From positions 74,946,597-75,010,596 of the forward strand of contig NC_080419.1 of assembly GCF_029873635.1 (NCBI RefSeq): 64,000 bases of DNA, read 5' to 3'. This document shows, piece by piece, positions 32,989-43,689 of the stretch. Source of the stretch: Malania oleifera. Its lineage: Eukaryota; Streptophyta; Magnoliopsida; Santalales; Ximeniaceae. Each line of letters begins with the position of its first letter. The stretch's first letter is position 1. The notes beneath the pieces were generated by a model. That model was given only the letters and a program-made list of their open reading frames with translations, did no database searches and was not told the DNA's origin. Both the position numbers and the translations under genes were made by a program.

Positions 32989-33590
32989 TTATTTCCTTTG
33001 GCATTTTCTTCTCTTTCCAATTCCTCTAACATCCGTAGGAGTTTCAACATCTCTTCTAGATGCACAATATTTCCCAAACATTAAAGAAAGTAAATGATAG
33101 TGTCGATAACACTTGTCCTTTAAATTATCCTGCATTCTCATTGCTCTTAAAAAAATTAAAAAAAAAATACATTGAAGGTTAATTTCATTAGTAAAAATAG
33201 ACAAAGCATTATTCGTATGAAATAAAAACATTACATGAATGTTACATAAATATCTTTAAATACTCAGCCCAAATTGACTTTTTCTGCACAATGCATTACT
33301 TGACATATCAGCCTACCCAAAACTAGTACTGCTTGGCCCATGCAACATGTCATACATAATGTTGAATTGTTGTTTCAGGGTTTTCATTCTAGATTTAATA
33401 TGAGGATCGGCTTTCAAACCTGAATTTGGCAAAGTCATTACAAGTATCCTCTCAACTGAACTATAATGACCTGATTTGAAATCACGATCAGCATCATACT
33501 TTCTGCTCTTTTGCAAATCAAGAAGAGCCTAAAATAATTTTTCATCTTTTTCTTCACCCCACAACCTTTCGTTTTTAATAGGGCCACGAG
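32989..33590 (-). pseudogene. Harbinger Myb/SANT-like protein remnant
   Basis: The block KSRKYDADRDFKSGHYSSVE, then LPNSGLKADPHIKSRMKTLK and NIMYDMLHG (33313-33516), matches the Myb/SANT-like DNA-binding partner of plant PIF/Harbinger transposases. A further exon-like block at 32989-33231 is consistent with its C-terminus, though damaged. In active elements this protein cooperates with the transposase at the element ends. Stops upstream and between the blocks break it. The copy at about 54133-54720 is similar. Confidence 0.7.
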
Positions 33591-33891
33591 TGTCTTCCAA
33601 TACCATACCCAAAAACCAATCAATACTCAAGAATACATTTAAGAAACACTAAATATAATGGATGCATCATTAAAATTCAATATAATGGATGGTATCACTA
33701 CAACCAAGATTCAAAAATACATGTCAAAAAAGAAGTCCATTCATTTGACATACATATAAGAGTAGCCTTAATCTAATTAGAGACTAAATCATTTAAGAAA
33801 CATTTAATATAGTGGATGCATCACTAAAATTCAATATAAAGAACAGTATCGCTACAACAAAGATTCAAGAATACATGCCAAACAAGTTCAT

Positions 33892-34397
33892 TCATTCATT
33901 TGATGTACATATAGTTGTTTCTACATTAATTACTACTTCAAGAAGTTCATACAACCAAACGAACTTCATTAGATGTTTTTTTCTCCACCGATTGAACATA
34001 TCAATTATCATATTATCTCTCCAAGAAGTCCATGTTTCAATTGTTGTGATTAAATAACCTTCTATGCTAGAGGATGTTAGTTGTAATATATCCAACTTGT
34101 TCTCTATTGGGTCAATTGTCATCTCTTTTCTTATGAAATTATGGAGAAGACAAGAACTCATAACAATTCAGCTTTATATTTTGATTGAATGAAAAGACGG
34201 ACTCCTAAGGATGGCCCAATGTAGCTTTAGTAGTCCAAAACACCTCTTAGTGACATTCCTAGTGGCAACATGTTTCATATTGAAAACTTTGTAAGGGCTG
34301 GTTGGTTGGTGTCCTTCCCTCCACTCATTCAAATGGTGACTTTGTCCTTCATAGGGTGCCATAAATCCTTCACAATTTTTCTACCCAGCATCAATAA
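33892..34397 (-). pseudogene. Harbinger DDE transposase, C-terminal part
   Basis: Reading down the minus strand from 34397: YYLIDAG, a stop, then FMAPYEGQSHHLNEW, FNMKHVATRNVTKRCFGLLK and ILRSPSF, followed by SSCLLHNFIRKEMTIDP at about 34130. This is the conserved DDE_Tnp_4 C-terminal region of plant Harbinger transposases. A stop after DAG and a frame change near 34170 disable it. It begins exactly where the RTE LINE tail ends. Confidence 0.82.
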
Positions 34398-35060
34398 GAT
34401 AATACAACAACAACAACAACAACAACAACAAAACCAAATCTTAAGTCCCACAAAGTAGGGTCAGCTATATGAATCCTTTTTTGCCAATTTATGCGATCAT
34501 GGACCATTTCTTTTGACAGATTCAGGGACATTAAATTCTTACTCACTATCTCCTCCCAAGTTATTTTAAGTCTACCCTACCTATTCTACTGTCCCTCACA
34601 ATAACTAACTCACTTTTCCTCATTGGCGCACTATATGGCCTACGTTGCAAGTATTCATACCATCTAAGTCATCCCTCCCTTATCTTATCTTCTATAGGAA
34701 CTGCACCTAACTTACCACGAATATTTTCATTCCTTTATTTATCTTTCAATGTTATACCACTCATCCATATAAGCATTCTCATCTCGATAATTTTAACCTT
34801 TTAGATATTATGTTTCTTCGTCACCCAACATTTTGATCCATATATCATAGCTGGTCTTGTAGTTATCATATAAAACTTCCCTTTTAATTTTAAGGGTATT
34901 CTATGATCACAAAGCATACTTGAAGCACTTCTCCATTTTACCCAATCTATTTTAACTCTATGCATTACATCATCTTCAATTTCTCCTTCAGCTTGCATAA
35001 TATATCCAAGGTATCGAAATCTACAAGTGCTATTTATTTCTTCATCATAAAGTATTACTT
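34398..35060 (-). mobile_element. RTE-type LINE, 3' part
   Basis: The minus strand reads FRYLGYIMQAEGEIEDDV and GSKCWVTKKHNI followed by EMRMLIWMSGITL, the C-terminal region of RTE-clade reverse transcriptases. It ends in a (TTG)n tail (plus (CAA)n at 34405-34431), the kind of short-repeat tail RTE elements carry in place of poly-A. Several stops are present. Its 5' part lies beyond Copia-3 at 40925-41140. It inserted into the Harbinger transposase. Confidence 0.8.
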
Positions 35061-35963
35061 TGTTGTGTGTAATTCAGCTGATTGCAAATTCTATTTTCAG
35101 ATTTTAATTAATTCCAAACAAACCACAATAACAATCTGATTTTTTGTCCAAGCATCAACCTCAATCACACATAAACTTAAACCTATTTATTTTGACGCGT
35201 GTGTGTGCAAAGTCTGATAAAAAAATATATATGTTCACCAAATAGTATTAAGCAAAAACATAAACACGCCACAATCACAACCCACAATAACACAGTTACG
35301 TGGTTTGGCCAAAAAATTAGCCTGCATACACGACAGAAACTCACCTCCAGAGACACTATATTAAATCGGAAGAAATAAATACAAGTACACACAGATTTAC
35401 CCTTTCTTGTCTTACTGGTCTCCTCTAGAAATCAGCCCAAGAATAATCTAAGAAATCCCCCCTTCACACTTGCGAAGAACCCTAGGTTTCTCCTTATATT
35501 CCTCCTTAATTTCCCTAAAAGAAACCCTCCCCAAGAAACTAAATATGAGCTTTTACCTTACCTTACCCTTGCGCGAACCTCCGTTGGAGATACCCATGCC
35601 GCACCCACCTCCTGTCGTCTCCCTCTCCCGCGCGCTATGGCTGAAGGATCTCTTGGCGGTGATGGCTTCCTTGTTGCAGGTCTCCTCTCTCAGCTGGGAA
35701 GGCTCTTGCGGCTGGTGAAGCAGAAGTCTCACTGCGGCTCTGCAAGAGTCTCTCGCGGCTGGAGCAAAGAAAACCTTCTGCGCTGCTATAAAACTGAAGA
35801 GCCTCAAACCCCCGCCCCCTGGTATTTTTTCCTTATCTATTTACAATTCATTTCATGTAAATTACATCACTGCCCCTCATAGTAAAAGAAATAACATCAG
35901 CCATTGGATCTCTCAATAAATGGACGACTTGGATTTTCTTCAGGCAAGCTTGACACTCCAACG
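35061..35963 (-). repeat. 3' LTR of Copia-3 (left on the + strand)
   Basis: 903 bp, matching 40024-40924 and the solo LTR 56226-57128. The plus-strand frame at 35470-35882 is LTR sequence and not a gene. Confidence 0.92.
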
Positions 35964-36037
35964 ATTCTCCACCTTGGCAAGCTTGTGATCCTTGCACCTC
36001 CTTAGCATCTCCTATGGCGGTTCCTGCAAAAAAAATA

Positions 36038-39000
36038 CTATAAACTTCCAAGGTTAATCAAGTTCGAACAATGTTCAAACTTGGATTTAGGTATTGCTTT
36101 AGTCATCATATTTGAAGGATTATCCTCCGTTGGAATTTTTCTTACTTCTATTTCTCCACTAGAAATAATATCTCTTACAAAATGCAGTCTAACATCTATA
36201 TGTTTGGACCTATCATGATAAACATGATTCCTAGCCAAATGAATAGTGCTTTGATTGTCACAATAAATTGTAACGGTTCCACTATACATTCCTAACTCTA
36301 GGCATAGTCCTTTTATCCATATAGCCTCCTTAAAGGCTTCAGTCATGGCAATATATTCAGCCTCCATGGTAGACAAGGCTACCACCGACTCCATGTGAGA
36401 TTTCCAACTAATAGCACTACCTAAAAAAGAAAAGATCATACCAGACAAAGACTTTCTGGTATCTAGATTTCCAGCATAGTCAGAATCTACATATCCTTTT
36501 AATCTTATTTCCCAATGCATATCCTTTTGTCAAAATATTAATCCTTCTTATTTTGTTCCAGACAAGTATTGAAAAATTTGTTTCAAAGCATGCCAATGTG
36601 GTTTTCTAGGTTTGCTCATAAATCTACTCACTTGACTTACAACATAAAATAGATCAGGTCTAGAACATATCATAGCATACATTACACTACCAACCATACT
36701 AGCATAAGGTATTCTATTAATAAACAGTGACTCATCTTTAGTTTGAGGACACTGTTTTCTAGACAATTTAACATGTTGTGCAACAGGAAAAGAAGTAGAT
36801 TTAACAGGACTCATTCCAAATCTTTTTAATACCTTTGAAATATAAGACTTTTGAGACAAGTAGAGAAGCTTTTTATTCCTTTCTCTAGTTATTTCCATAC
36901 CAAGTATTCTTTTAACAGGTCCTAAATCTTTCATTTCAAATTCAGATTTAAGCATGCACTTAACTTGATGTAACATATCCATGTCTCCACAAGCAACCAA
37001 CATGTCATCAACATATAATAGCAAATATATATGACATTTATCACATGATTTAAAATAAACATAGCCATCATAATTGCTTCTACAGAAATCATTTTGAATC
37101 ATGTAAGAATCAAATCGTTTATACCATTGTCTAGGTGATTGTTTCAACCCATATAAAGATTTCTTTAATAAACATGCATGATTTTTATTCATTTTCATAT
37201 CAAAGCCCGTGGGAGGTTGCATATAAATTGTTTCTTCTAAAGTACCATGCAAGAAAGCAGTTTTAACAACAAGTTGTTCCAAATGCAAGTCATGTATAGC
37301 AATAAAAGATAATAGAATTCTAATTGAACTATGCCTCACAACAGGGGAAAATATTTCATTCTACCCCTTCCCTTTGTGTAAATCCCTTAGCCACTAACCT
37401 AACTTTATACCTAGGTGATTCAACTCCAGGGATTCCCTCTTTCCTCTTAAAGATCCACTTGAATCCTATGAGTTTCTGTTTTTCCGGTCTAGGTACCATC
37501 ACCCATGTTTTATTCTTGTTTAGAGACTCCATTTCTTCTTGCATTACAAGAATCCATTTTTCAGCCTCTTTACTATCCATGGCCTCTCTAAAAGTCTTAA
37601 GCTGCACCTCAATTTCTGTTTCAACAGAAAGAGCAAAAGCTGTCATATCAGCTTTCCTATACCTTTGAGGAGGTCTTATAACCCTCATCTCCTTATCCCG
37701 TGCTAAAAGGTAAGTTTTACTTAATTCAGAAGTTTCTGTTTCTAAGTTTTGCTCCTCAAAATCAGTAGTATCTGTTTCTAAATGGCTATAAGAAGTGGAG
37801 GGTTGCTCTACCTCAAACTGCGGGTCACTAGTATCAAAGTGCCTAACACTTTCATCTGAATTTTCTGGTTTTCCCCCTATTTTAGTTTCATTAAAAACTA
37901 CATACTTGCTAATAATATATTTTTGTTTTCCAGGTTCCACAACCCAGAGCTTATAGCCTTTAACCCCCTCTGGGTATCCCACAAAAATGCATTTAATATC
38001 CTCAGGCTCTAATTTATCAGTTCTAATGTGGGCATAGGCTACGCACCCAAAAACTTTTAAACCCTGATAATCAGCAGGCTTACCCGACCAGATTTCTTGA
38101 GAGGTTTTATAATTTAAAGCTGTGGAATGACACCTATTAATAACGTATACAGTAGTGGTCACTGCCTCTGCCCAAAAGGTCTTGGGTAGACCTGAAGTGG
38201 CTAACATGCATCTTACCCTTTCCAAAATAGTCCTATTCATCCTTTCAACTAATCCATTCTGTTGGAGAGTATCCCTAACAATCCTATGTCTAGCTATGCC
38301 CTCAGCTTTACAAAATTCAGAAAATCCATTAGATAAGTATTCTAATCCATCATCTATTCTCAGTGTTTTAACTTTTCTGCCAACTTGATTTTCAACTAAG
38401 GTTTTCCATTCTTTAAACTTTTCAAAAGTTTCACTTTTATGTTTTAGAATATAAACCCATACTTTCCTAAAAAAATCATCTATAATTGACAGAAAATACC
38501 AAGAACCACCATGAGAACTAACCGTAGCAGGCCCTCACAAATCTGAATGTATGTAATCAAGAGTCTGTTTCATGGTGTGAGTGGAATTCTTAAAACTAAC
38601 CCTAGTAGACTTACCCAAGACACACTCCTCACAGAATGACAATTCCTCAAGTTTCCTATCTCCAAGGAGCCCCTGTTTCTCCAACTCCTTTAGGCCCTAT
38701 TGGCTAACATGTCCTAGCCTTCTATGCCACAAGGAAACCTAATTTTCTACCCTATGATTGATAGGTGAAGTCTCACCAATCACTGTCTTTCCTACCAAGG
38801 TGTACAGCCCATTCTTTAACACCCCTTTTATCACTACCAGTGAACCTCTACAAACTCTTAGGCTACCTCCTTCAGACTTAAACATGTACCCTGTCTTATC
38901 TAAGCTACCAGGAGAAATCAAGTTTCTCTTCAGCTCAGGTATGTACCTCACATCTCTTAGCACTCTTTCAATCCCATCATGCATTAGAAGTCTAACAGTC

Positions 39001-39998
39001 CCAATACCCTGTATTTTACATGACTTATTGTTTCCTAGGATAACATGACCTCCTTCTAAGCATGTAAATGACTCAAACCAGTTTTTCAATGGACACATGT
39101 GGAACGAACATCCTGAATCTAATATCCATTCTTTTCCCGAATCTCTATCAGAGACATTCAACACTTCCACACTATCATACACATATAAAACTACAGTTGC
39201 CTTACCCTTTGATTTAGAGGTTGCGGCATTTGCACCATTTTTCCTCTCATGGTAGTCCCTCTTAAAATGTCCTTTCTTGTGACATGAAAAACACTTTAGT
39301 GCTTTGCTCTTACACTTTGATCTAGACCTTTTGTCTTTTCCTTTCTTGTTCCTCTTTTTAGACCTACCTCTCACATTTAACCCTTCCCCTGACCCTGATT
39401 TAGACTCAAACTTAGTGTGCAATTCCCTAGACTGCAAAATGGCTTGCACATCTTCTAAAGTCAGCCTCTCTCTCCCATACATCATAGTTTCTTTAATATT
39501 GTCATATGTGGAGTCAAGAGAACTCAATAAAAGAATTGTCTGGTCTTCTTCATCTATACTAATATTAATATTTGCAAGATCCAAAAGAATTTTATTAAAT
39601 TCATCTAAATGTTCATCAATTGATGTTCCAGGGGTCGTTTTAAAGGTGTAGAGTCTAGTCTTCTTATGGAGTCTCTTTGCTAGGGATTTTGTCATGTACA
39701 AACTCTCTAGTTTTGACCAAACTCCAACAGTCGTATCCTCATTGGCAACTTCCCTAAGCACTTTGTCTCCTAGGGACAAGATAATGGCACTATGTGCCTT
39801 TTGAAGGATTTCGGGCTTCACTTTATCGGTGGAGGGAAAACTTGGTTTCCCCTCTTATGAAGTGGAAGCCCCTTTCTTTTCTCCAAGAAGAGCCTCCTCA
39901 AGCCCCTGCTGTACCAAGATGGCACGCATCTTAATCCTCCATAAACTAAAGTCATTTTTTCTAGTAAATTTTTCTATTTCAAACCTAGCGGTCCCCAT
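36038..39998 (-). pseudogene. Copia-3 gag-pol polyprotein remnant
   Basis: The frame starts MGTARFEIEKFTRKNDFSLW at about 39998 and holds gag, a zinc knuckle (CFSCHKKGHFKRDYHERK near 39280, with the last Cys replaced by Tyr), protease (WILDSGCSFHMCP), integrase (VERMNRTILERV region near 38240), reverse transcriptase (VVKTAFLHG near 37270, LLLYVDDMLVA near 37020) and RNase H ([26 protein letters not shown]). It ends at 36038. An in-frame TAA at about 39855 follows the gag N-terminus, more stops lie near 38736 and in the integrase, and one frameshift lies near 37345. Of the four Copia elements here it is the closest to intact. Confidence 0.88.
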
Positions 39999-40023
39999 CA
40001 CATAGACATACTCTGATACCACT

Positions 40024-40924
40024 TGTTGTGTGTAATTCAACTGATTGCTAATTCTATTTTTAGATTTTAATTAATTCCAAACAAACCACAATAACAATCT
40101 GATTTTTTGTCCAAGCATCAACCACAAACACACATAAACTTAAACCTGTTTATTTTGACGTGTGTGTGTGCAAATTCTGATAAAGAAAAATATATGTTCA
40201 CCTAATAATATTCAGCAAAAACATAAACACACCATAATCACAACCCACAAGAACACATTTACGTGGTTCGGCCAAAAAATTAGCCTACATCCACGGCAGA
40301 AACTCACCTCCAGAGACACTATTAAATCGGCGGAAATAAATACAAGTACACACAGATTTACCCTTTCTTGTCTTACCAGTCTCCTCTAGAAATCAGCCCA
40401 AGAGTAATCTAAGAAATCCCCCCTTCGCACCTGCGAAGAACCCTAGGTTTCTCCCTATATTCCTCCCTGATTTCTCTAAAAGAAACCCTCCCCAAGAAAC
40501 TAAATATGAGCTTTTACCTTGCCTTACCCTTGCGCAAACTTCCGTTGGAGATACCCACGCCGCACCCACCTCCTGCCGTCTCCCTCTCCCGCGCGCTATG
40601 GCTGAAGGATCTCTTGGTGGTGATGGCTTCCTTGTTGCAGGTCTCCTCTCTCGGCTCAAAAGGCTCTCGCGGCTAGTGAAGTAGAAGTCTCGCTGCGGCT
40701 TTGCAAGAGTCTCTCCCGGCTGGAGCAAAGAAAACCTTGTGCGCTGTTGTGAAACTGAAGAGCCTTAAACCCCCGCCGCCTGCTGTTTTTTCCTTATCTA
40801 TTTACAATTCATTTCATGTAAATTACATCACTGCCCCTCATAGTAAAAGAAATAACATCAGCTATTGGATTTCTCAATAAATGGACGGCTTGGATTTCCT
40901 TCAGGCAAGCTTGACACACCAACA
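40024..40924 (-). repeat. 5' LTR of Copia-3 (right on the + strand)
   Basis: 901 bp, starting TGTTGTGTGTAA and ending CCAACA. It is adjacent to the primer site. Confidence 0.92.
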
Positions 40925-41140
40925 TTACTAAAATTACATTTCATATATTTTGTCTTATTTCTACTTATCCTAAAGCCTTTAGATTCCAAAGCTTCTCTCC
41001 ATAATTTTAATTCAGCCTCTACTCTGTCCCTAGTTTCATCAATTAATACAATATCACCTACAAACAACATACACCAATTGATATTTTGTGTAAGTATATG
41101 GTAAAGCTTTATCACTAATTGTATATACTTGCTACTTACC
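40925..41140 (-). mobile_element. RTE-type LINE, 5'-truncated start
   Basis: The minus strand reads SKYIQLVIKLYHILTQ, then NWCMLFVGDIVLIDETRDRV and ALESKGFRISRNKTKYM, the RTE reverse transcriptase around its catalytic motif. The usual ADD motif reads VGD here, so a key Asp is lost. The element is 5'-truncated at the Harbinger junction near 41140 and continues at 35060 on the other side of Copia-3. Confidence 0.8.
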
Positions 41141-41717
41141 ATGTGAGACTTTTAATCCATTCCTCCTACTCACTGCATCTCGAAGAATTCTACCATCAAC
41201 AATCAAGTGTTCCCAACTAGGCAATATGTAAATGAATTGCATATCTAGAGAAAATGTGGAAATTCTTGTGTGTTTGAGGAAAAGTAAGTAAAATAAGTTA
41301 GATTCTTTTAATGAAATTATGAATGTATTTATGGAAAAAATATGCATGTATAGATACCTTGAGCCACTTCCACCTCCCATCTTTTGAGTTTGCTAGTACT
41401 GGCTTTGGCTTCTTAAGTAACTCTTTTTGTAAGCATATAATGACGCTTAAGATATTATTGAAATTCCGACTAATAGTTTCATTCAACCGCAGAAAATCTT
41501 TTTTTATTACCCTATACTTTAGATGATGACCAATAATATGAAAAAACATAGCCACTTGTTTATCCACCAATATATTTTTTGTGTCTTTTAATCTACCTAA
41601 ACTTTGGAGCATGGAACATAATTCGGTAAAAACTTGTCTATTCATTCTAAGTTGCGTTGTGCAAATCGTCACTCTCATATGCTGGGCGGTAGATGTTCTT
41701 TTTAAATAGAAATCCAT
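41141..41717 (-). pseudogene. Harbinger transposase, N-terminal part
   Basis: The minus-strand exon 41717-41358 reads MNRQVFTELCSML, then NILVDKQVAMFFHIIGHH and NETISRNFNNIL, ending SKDGRWKWLK at a GT donor. The next exon is damaged: its first 91 bp, present in unit 2, are deleted here, so it resumes at FSLDMQFIYILPSWEH and runs to VSRRNGLKVSHGK near 41141. The following YYLIDAG lies at 34397 beyond the nested insertions. The catalytic region of the first Asp is missing. Confidence 0.82.
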
Positions 41718-43342
41718 GATATACCTTTCACTTAGAGAATTTTTTTTGTATGTAACTTCTTTACAAATGGGATGTAAAATGGTACCACCAAGATATTACA
41801 CATTGCATGTTTTTTGTATATGTCTCTATTGCTACCAAATTATCCTGTCTTATCAAAAGGTATTGATCTATATTTAAATGTGCTATAACCGCAATAGATA
41901 CACCCGAAAGAAAAATTTATAAATATAAATCCATCAGGAGGGAAAAAAGTACAAGCATTAAGTGAATAGAAATTTAATCAATGACACTGAAGAAGACCAA
42001 AATATACTTTTTTAAACAAATAGAAAATATAAGAATGCAATCAAAGAATCAGTCTCACTTTTATAGGCAAATTAATTGGAAATAGAATTATGGTGTTGGG
42101 GTTATTTGGAAGCATATGGGCACATCACAAAAACACTCCTTGCCTCTGTTATTTGCAAGCATACCCTAGTCAGTGAAATAAGTTTGCTTCTAATGCATAA
42201 CTCCAAACCTATTTTCTAGATTTTGGGTTAACGAAATATCCTTGCATGGGAATATAGGTGAAAAAGGGGACCAATCACACCTTCACTGATCAAGCGTGGA
42301 TCTTAAAAATTTTGACAAATGTAAGAGTTCTCCAAATGTGAACAGCATGTAAATCACAACAACTTATTTTTTTATAATGCAAAGACTAGTTGCAAAGGGA
42401 AAATGCTCACTAGATATGTTTTGAGCTTCAATTTGCCAAGGAATCTCTTGAGCTTCATTGCAAGAGCTTTTACTGGGATAGAGTAAGTTCTTATCGTATG
42501 CAGGTACACTTCAGTTGGAGGCTACTGCTTTACAAAACCTTCAGATGAACTAATACAACATGTTTATCCCTCCAACTAAAGTCATAAAAACCGTTGGGGA
42601 CAAAGGTTTGATTAGCTTCTTGGAAAAGTTTACGATTTCCTCATAAGGAGGTTTGGGAATTACAAAAACTAATGATGGTTCATTGTTCGTAGTAGAATCT
42701 ATAGTTGGCAACAATTCCAAAATTTACTAATGCAAACACTTGGAAGTAAAAGTTGATATCCAACAATTGAATTAAAATTCCAACAGTAAGAAAATAGAAA
42801 GACAGATAAAGAATACAAAGGGATTAAAGAGAGAACAAGAATGATGAATTTCAGGGTTTATACTTATATCCCAAAAGAGAATTCAAATATGAAATTATTT
42901 TATGGAAATAAGTACCTGTGCAAGAACCTCAATAGAAGTTTTCATTAAGCAATGGAAAAATTTAGAATCTTGGCCTTTAATCTCTCTTGAAACCTTTTAA
43001 TCTTTACCCTTCATTAGTCTAAAAGGCAACCTGCTAGTGATGAGATTACTTTAAAATGGTATAGAAAAAAAAAACTACATAAAAATTTCAAAGGACTAAA
43101 ACTCCTAAAACAAATAAATAGCTATACTTGCATAATAGCGTGAATAATACCCCACCAGCCAACCTCAACAGCAAATACTGCAACAATAGTGCAAATAGTA
43201 AATTTTGGTTCAACTTGGCCTTCATTTTAGACTTGGATGCTTTTGTGGCACTTCTTCTAATCTTTTGTCTCAATACTTGAGCACACTTTACAACTCTTTC
43301 TTAAATCATATATACCAAATTTGAAAAACGTCTACCTATACA
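41718..43342. other. Spacer with possible gene fragments
   Basis: There is no firm gene. A minus-strand stretch at about 42560-42725 reads like coding sequence (SLVFVIPKPPYEEIVNF). Another, at 43088-43273, encodes a basic segment followed by a hydrophobic helix. Both are conserved in unit 2, but I do not recognise either. Confidence 0.4.
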
Positions 43343-43347
43343 CTAAT

Positions 43348-43675
43348 TCATGGGTGGAGAGGAACGCTCAGTCACTGATTGTGACTAAAACTCAGTGAGA
43401 ATAAATGCACAATAACAATATATTTCAATCTCAAAATGGATATAGGGAACTTCAAAGTAAAACTCTCTCTCACGCTCATTGGCTTTACACTCTCAACACA
43501 CTACATCCTTCATTGCACACACACACATCTATTTATAGTAAATCATATAACAATATAATCAACAATGGTGGGAATTTAACTTCACTGGAGGTGGGCTAGT
43601 AGGTGGAGTAGGTTGCCTGCCAATCTCCAATGTCAACAGAAACGGCTCCCGACGAGTCAAGTTTAATTTTCAACA
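43348..43675 (-). repeat. 3' LTR of Copia-4 (left on the + strand)
   Basis: 328 bp, ending TTCAACA. The first bases read TCATGGG, where unit 2 has the intact TGATGGG. Confidence 0.92.
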
Positions 43676-43689
43676 TCCCCCTTTAAACT

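Larger units (their letters stand above)
35061..40924 (-). mobile_element. Copia LTR retrotransposon (Copia-3), full length
   Basis: LTRs of about 900 bp (35061-35963 and 40024-40924) flank a minus-strand Copia coding region. The primer site is on the minus strand (plus CTCTGATACCA at 40011-40021). TTACT follows the right LTR at 40925-40929; TTACT at 35055-35059 precedes the left LTR with one extra T, after a small deletion at that border. The same insertion exists in unit 2 as a solo LTR. It interrupts the RTE LINE. The left LTR ends CCAACG in place of CCAACA. Confidence 0.93.
32880..41717 (-). mobile_element. PIF/Harbinger DNA transposon, interrupted by RTE and Copia-3
   Basis: Two products of a plant Harbinger element are recognisable on the minus strand: a DDE transposase, split into 41141-41717 and 33892-34397, and a Myb/SANT-like protein at about 33000-33590. 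Between the transposase halves lies an RTE LINE containing a Copia element. The coordinates are coding limits; terminal repeats and the 3-bp duplication were not found. Confidence 0.8.

Noticed and set aside
35470-35882. Plus-strand frames of about 80 codons
   Set aside because: They lie wholly inside the Copia-3 LTR and are not conserved as frames between the LTR copies.
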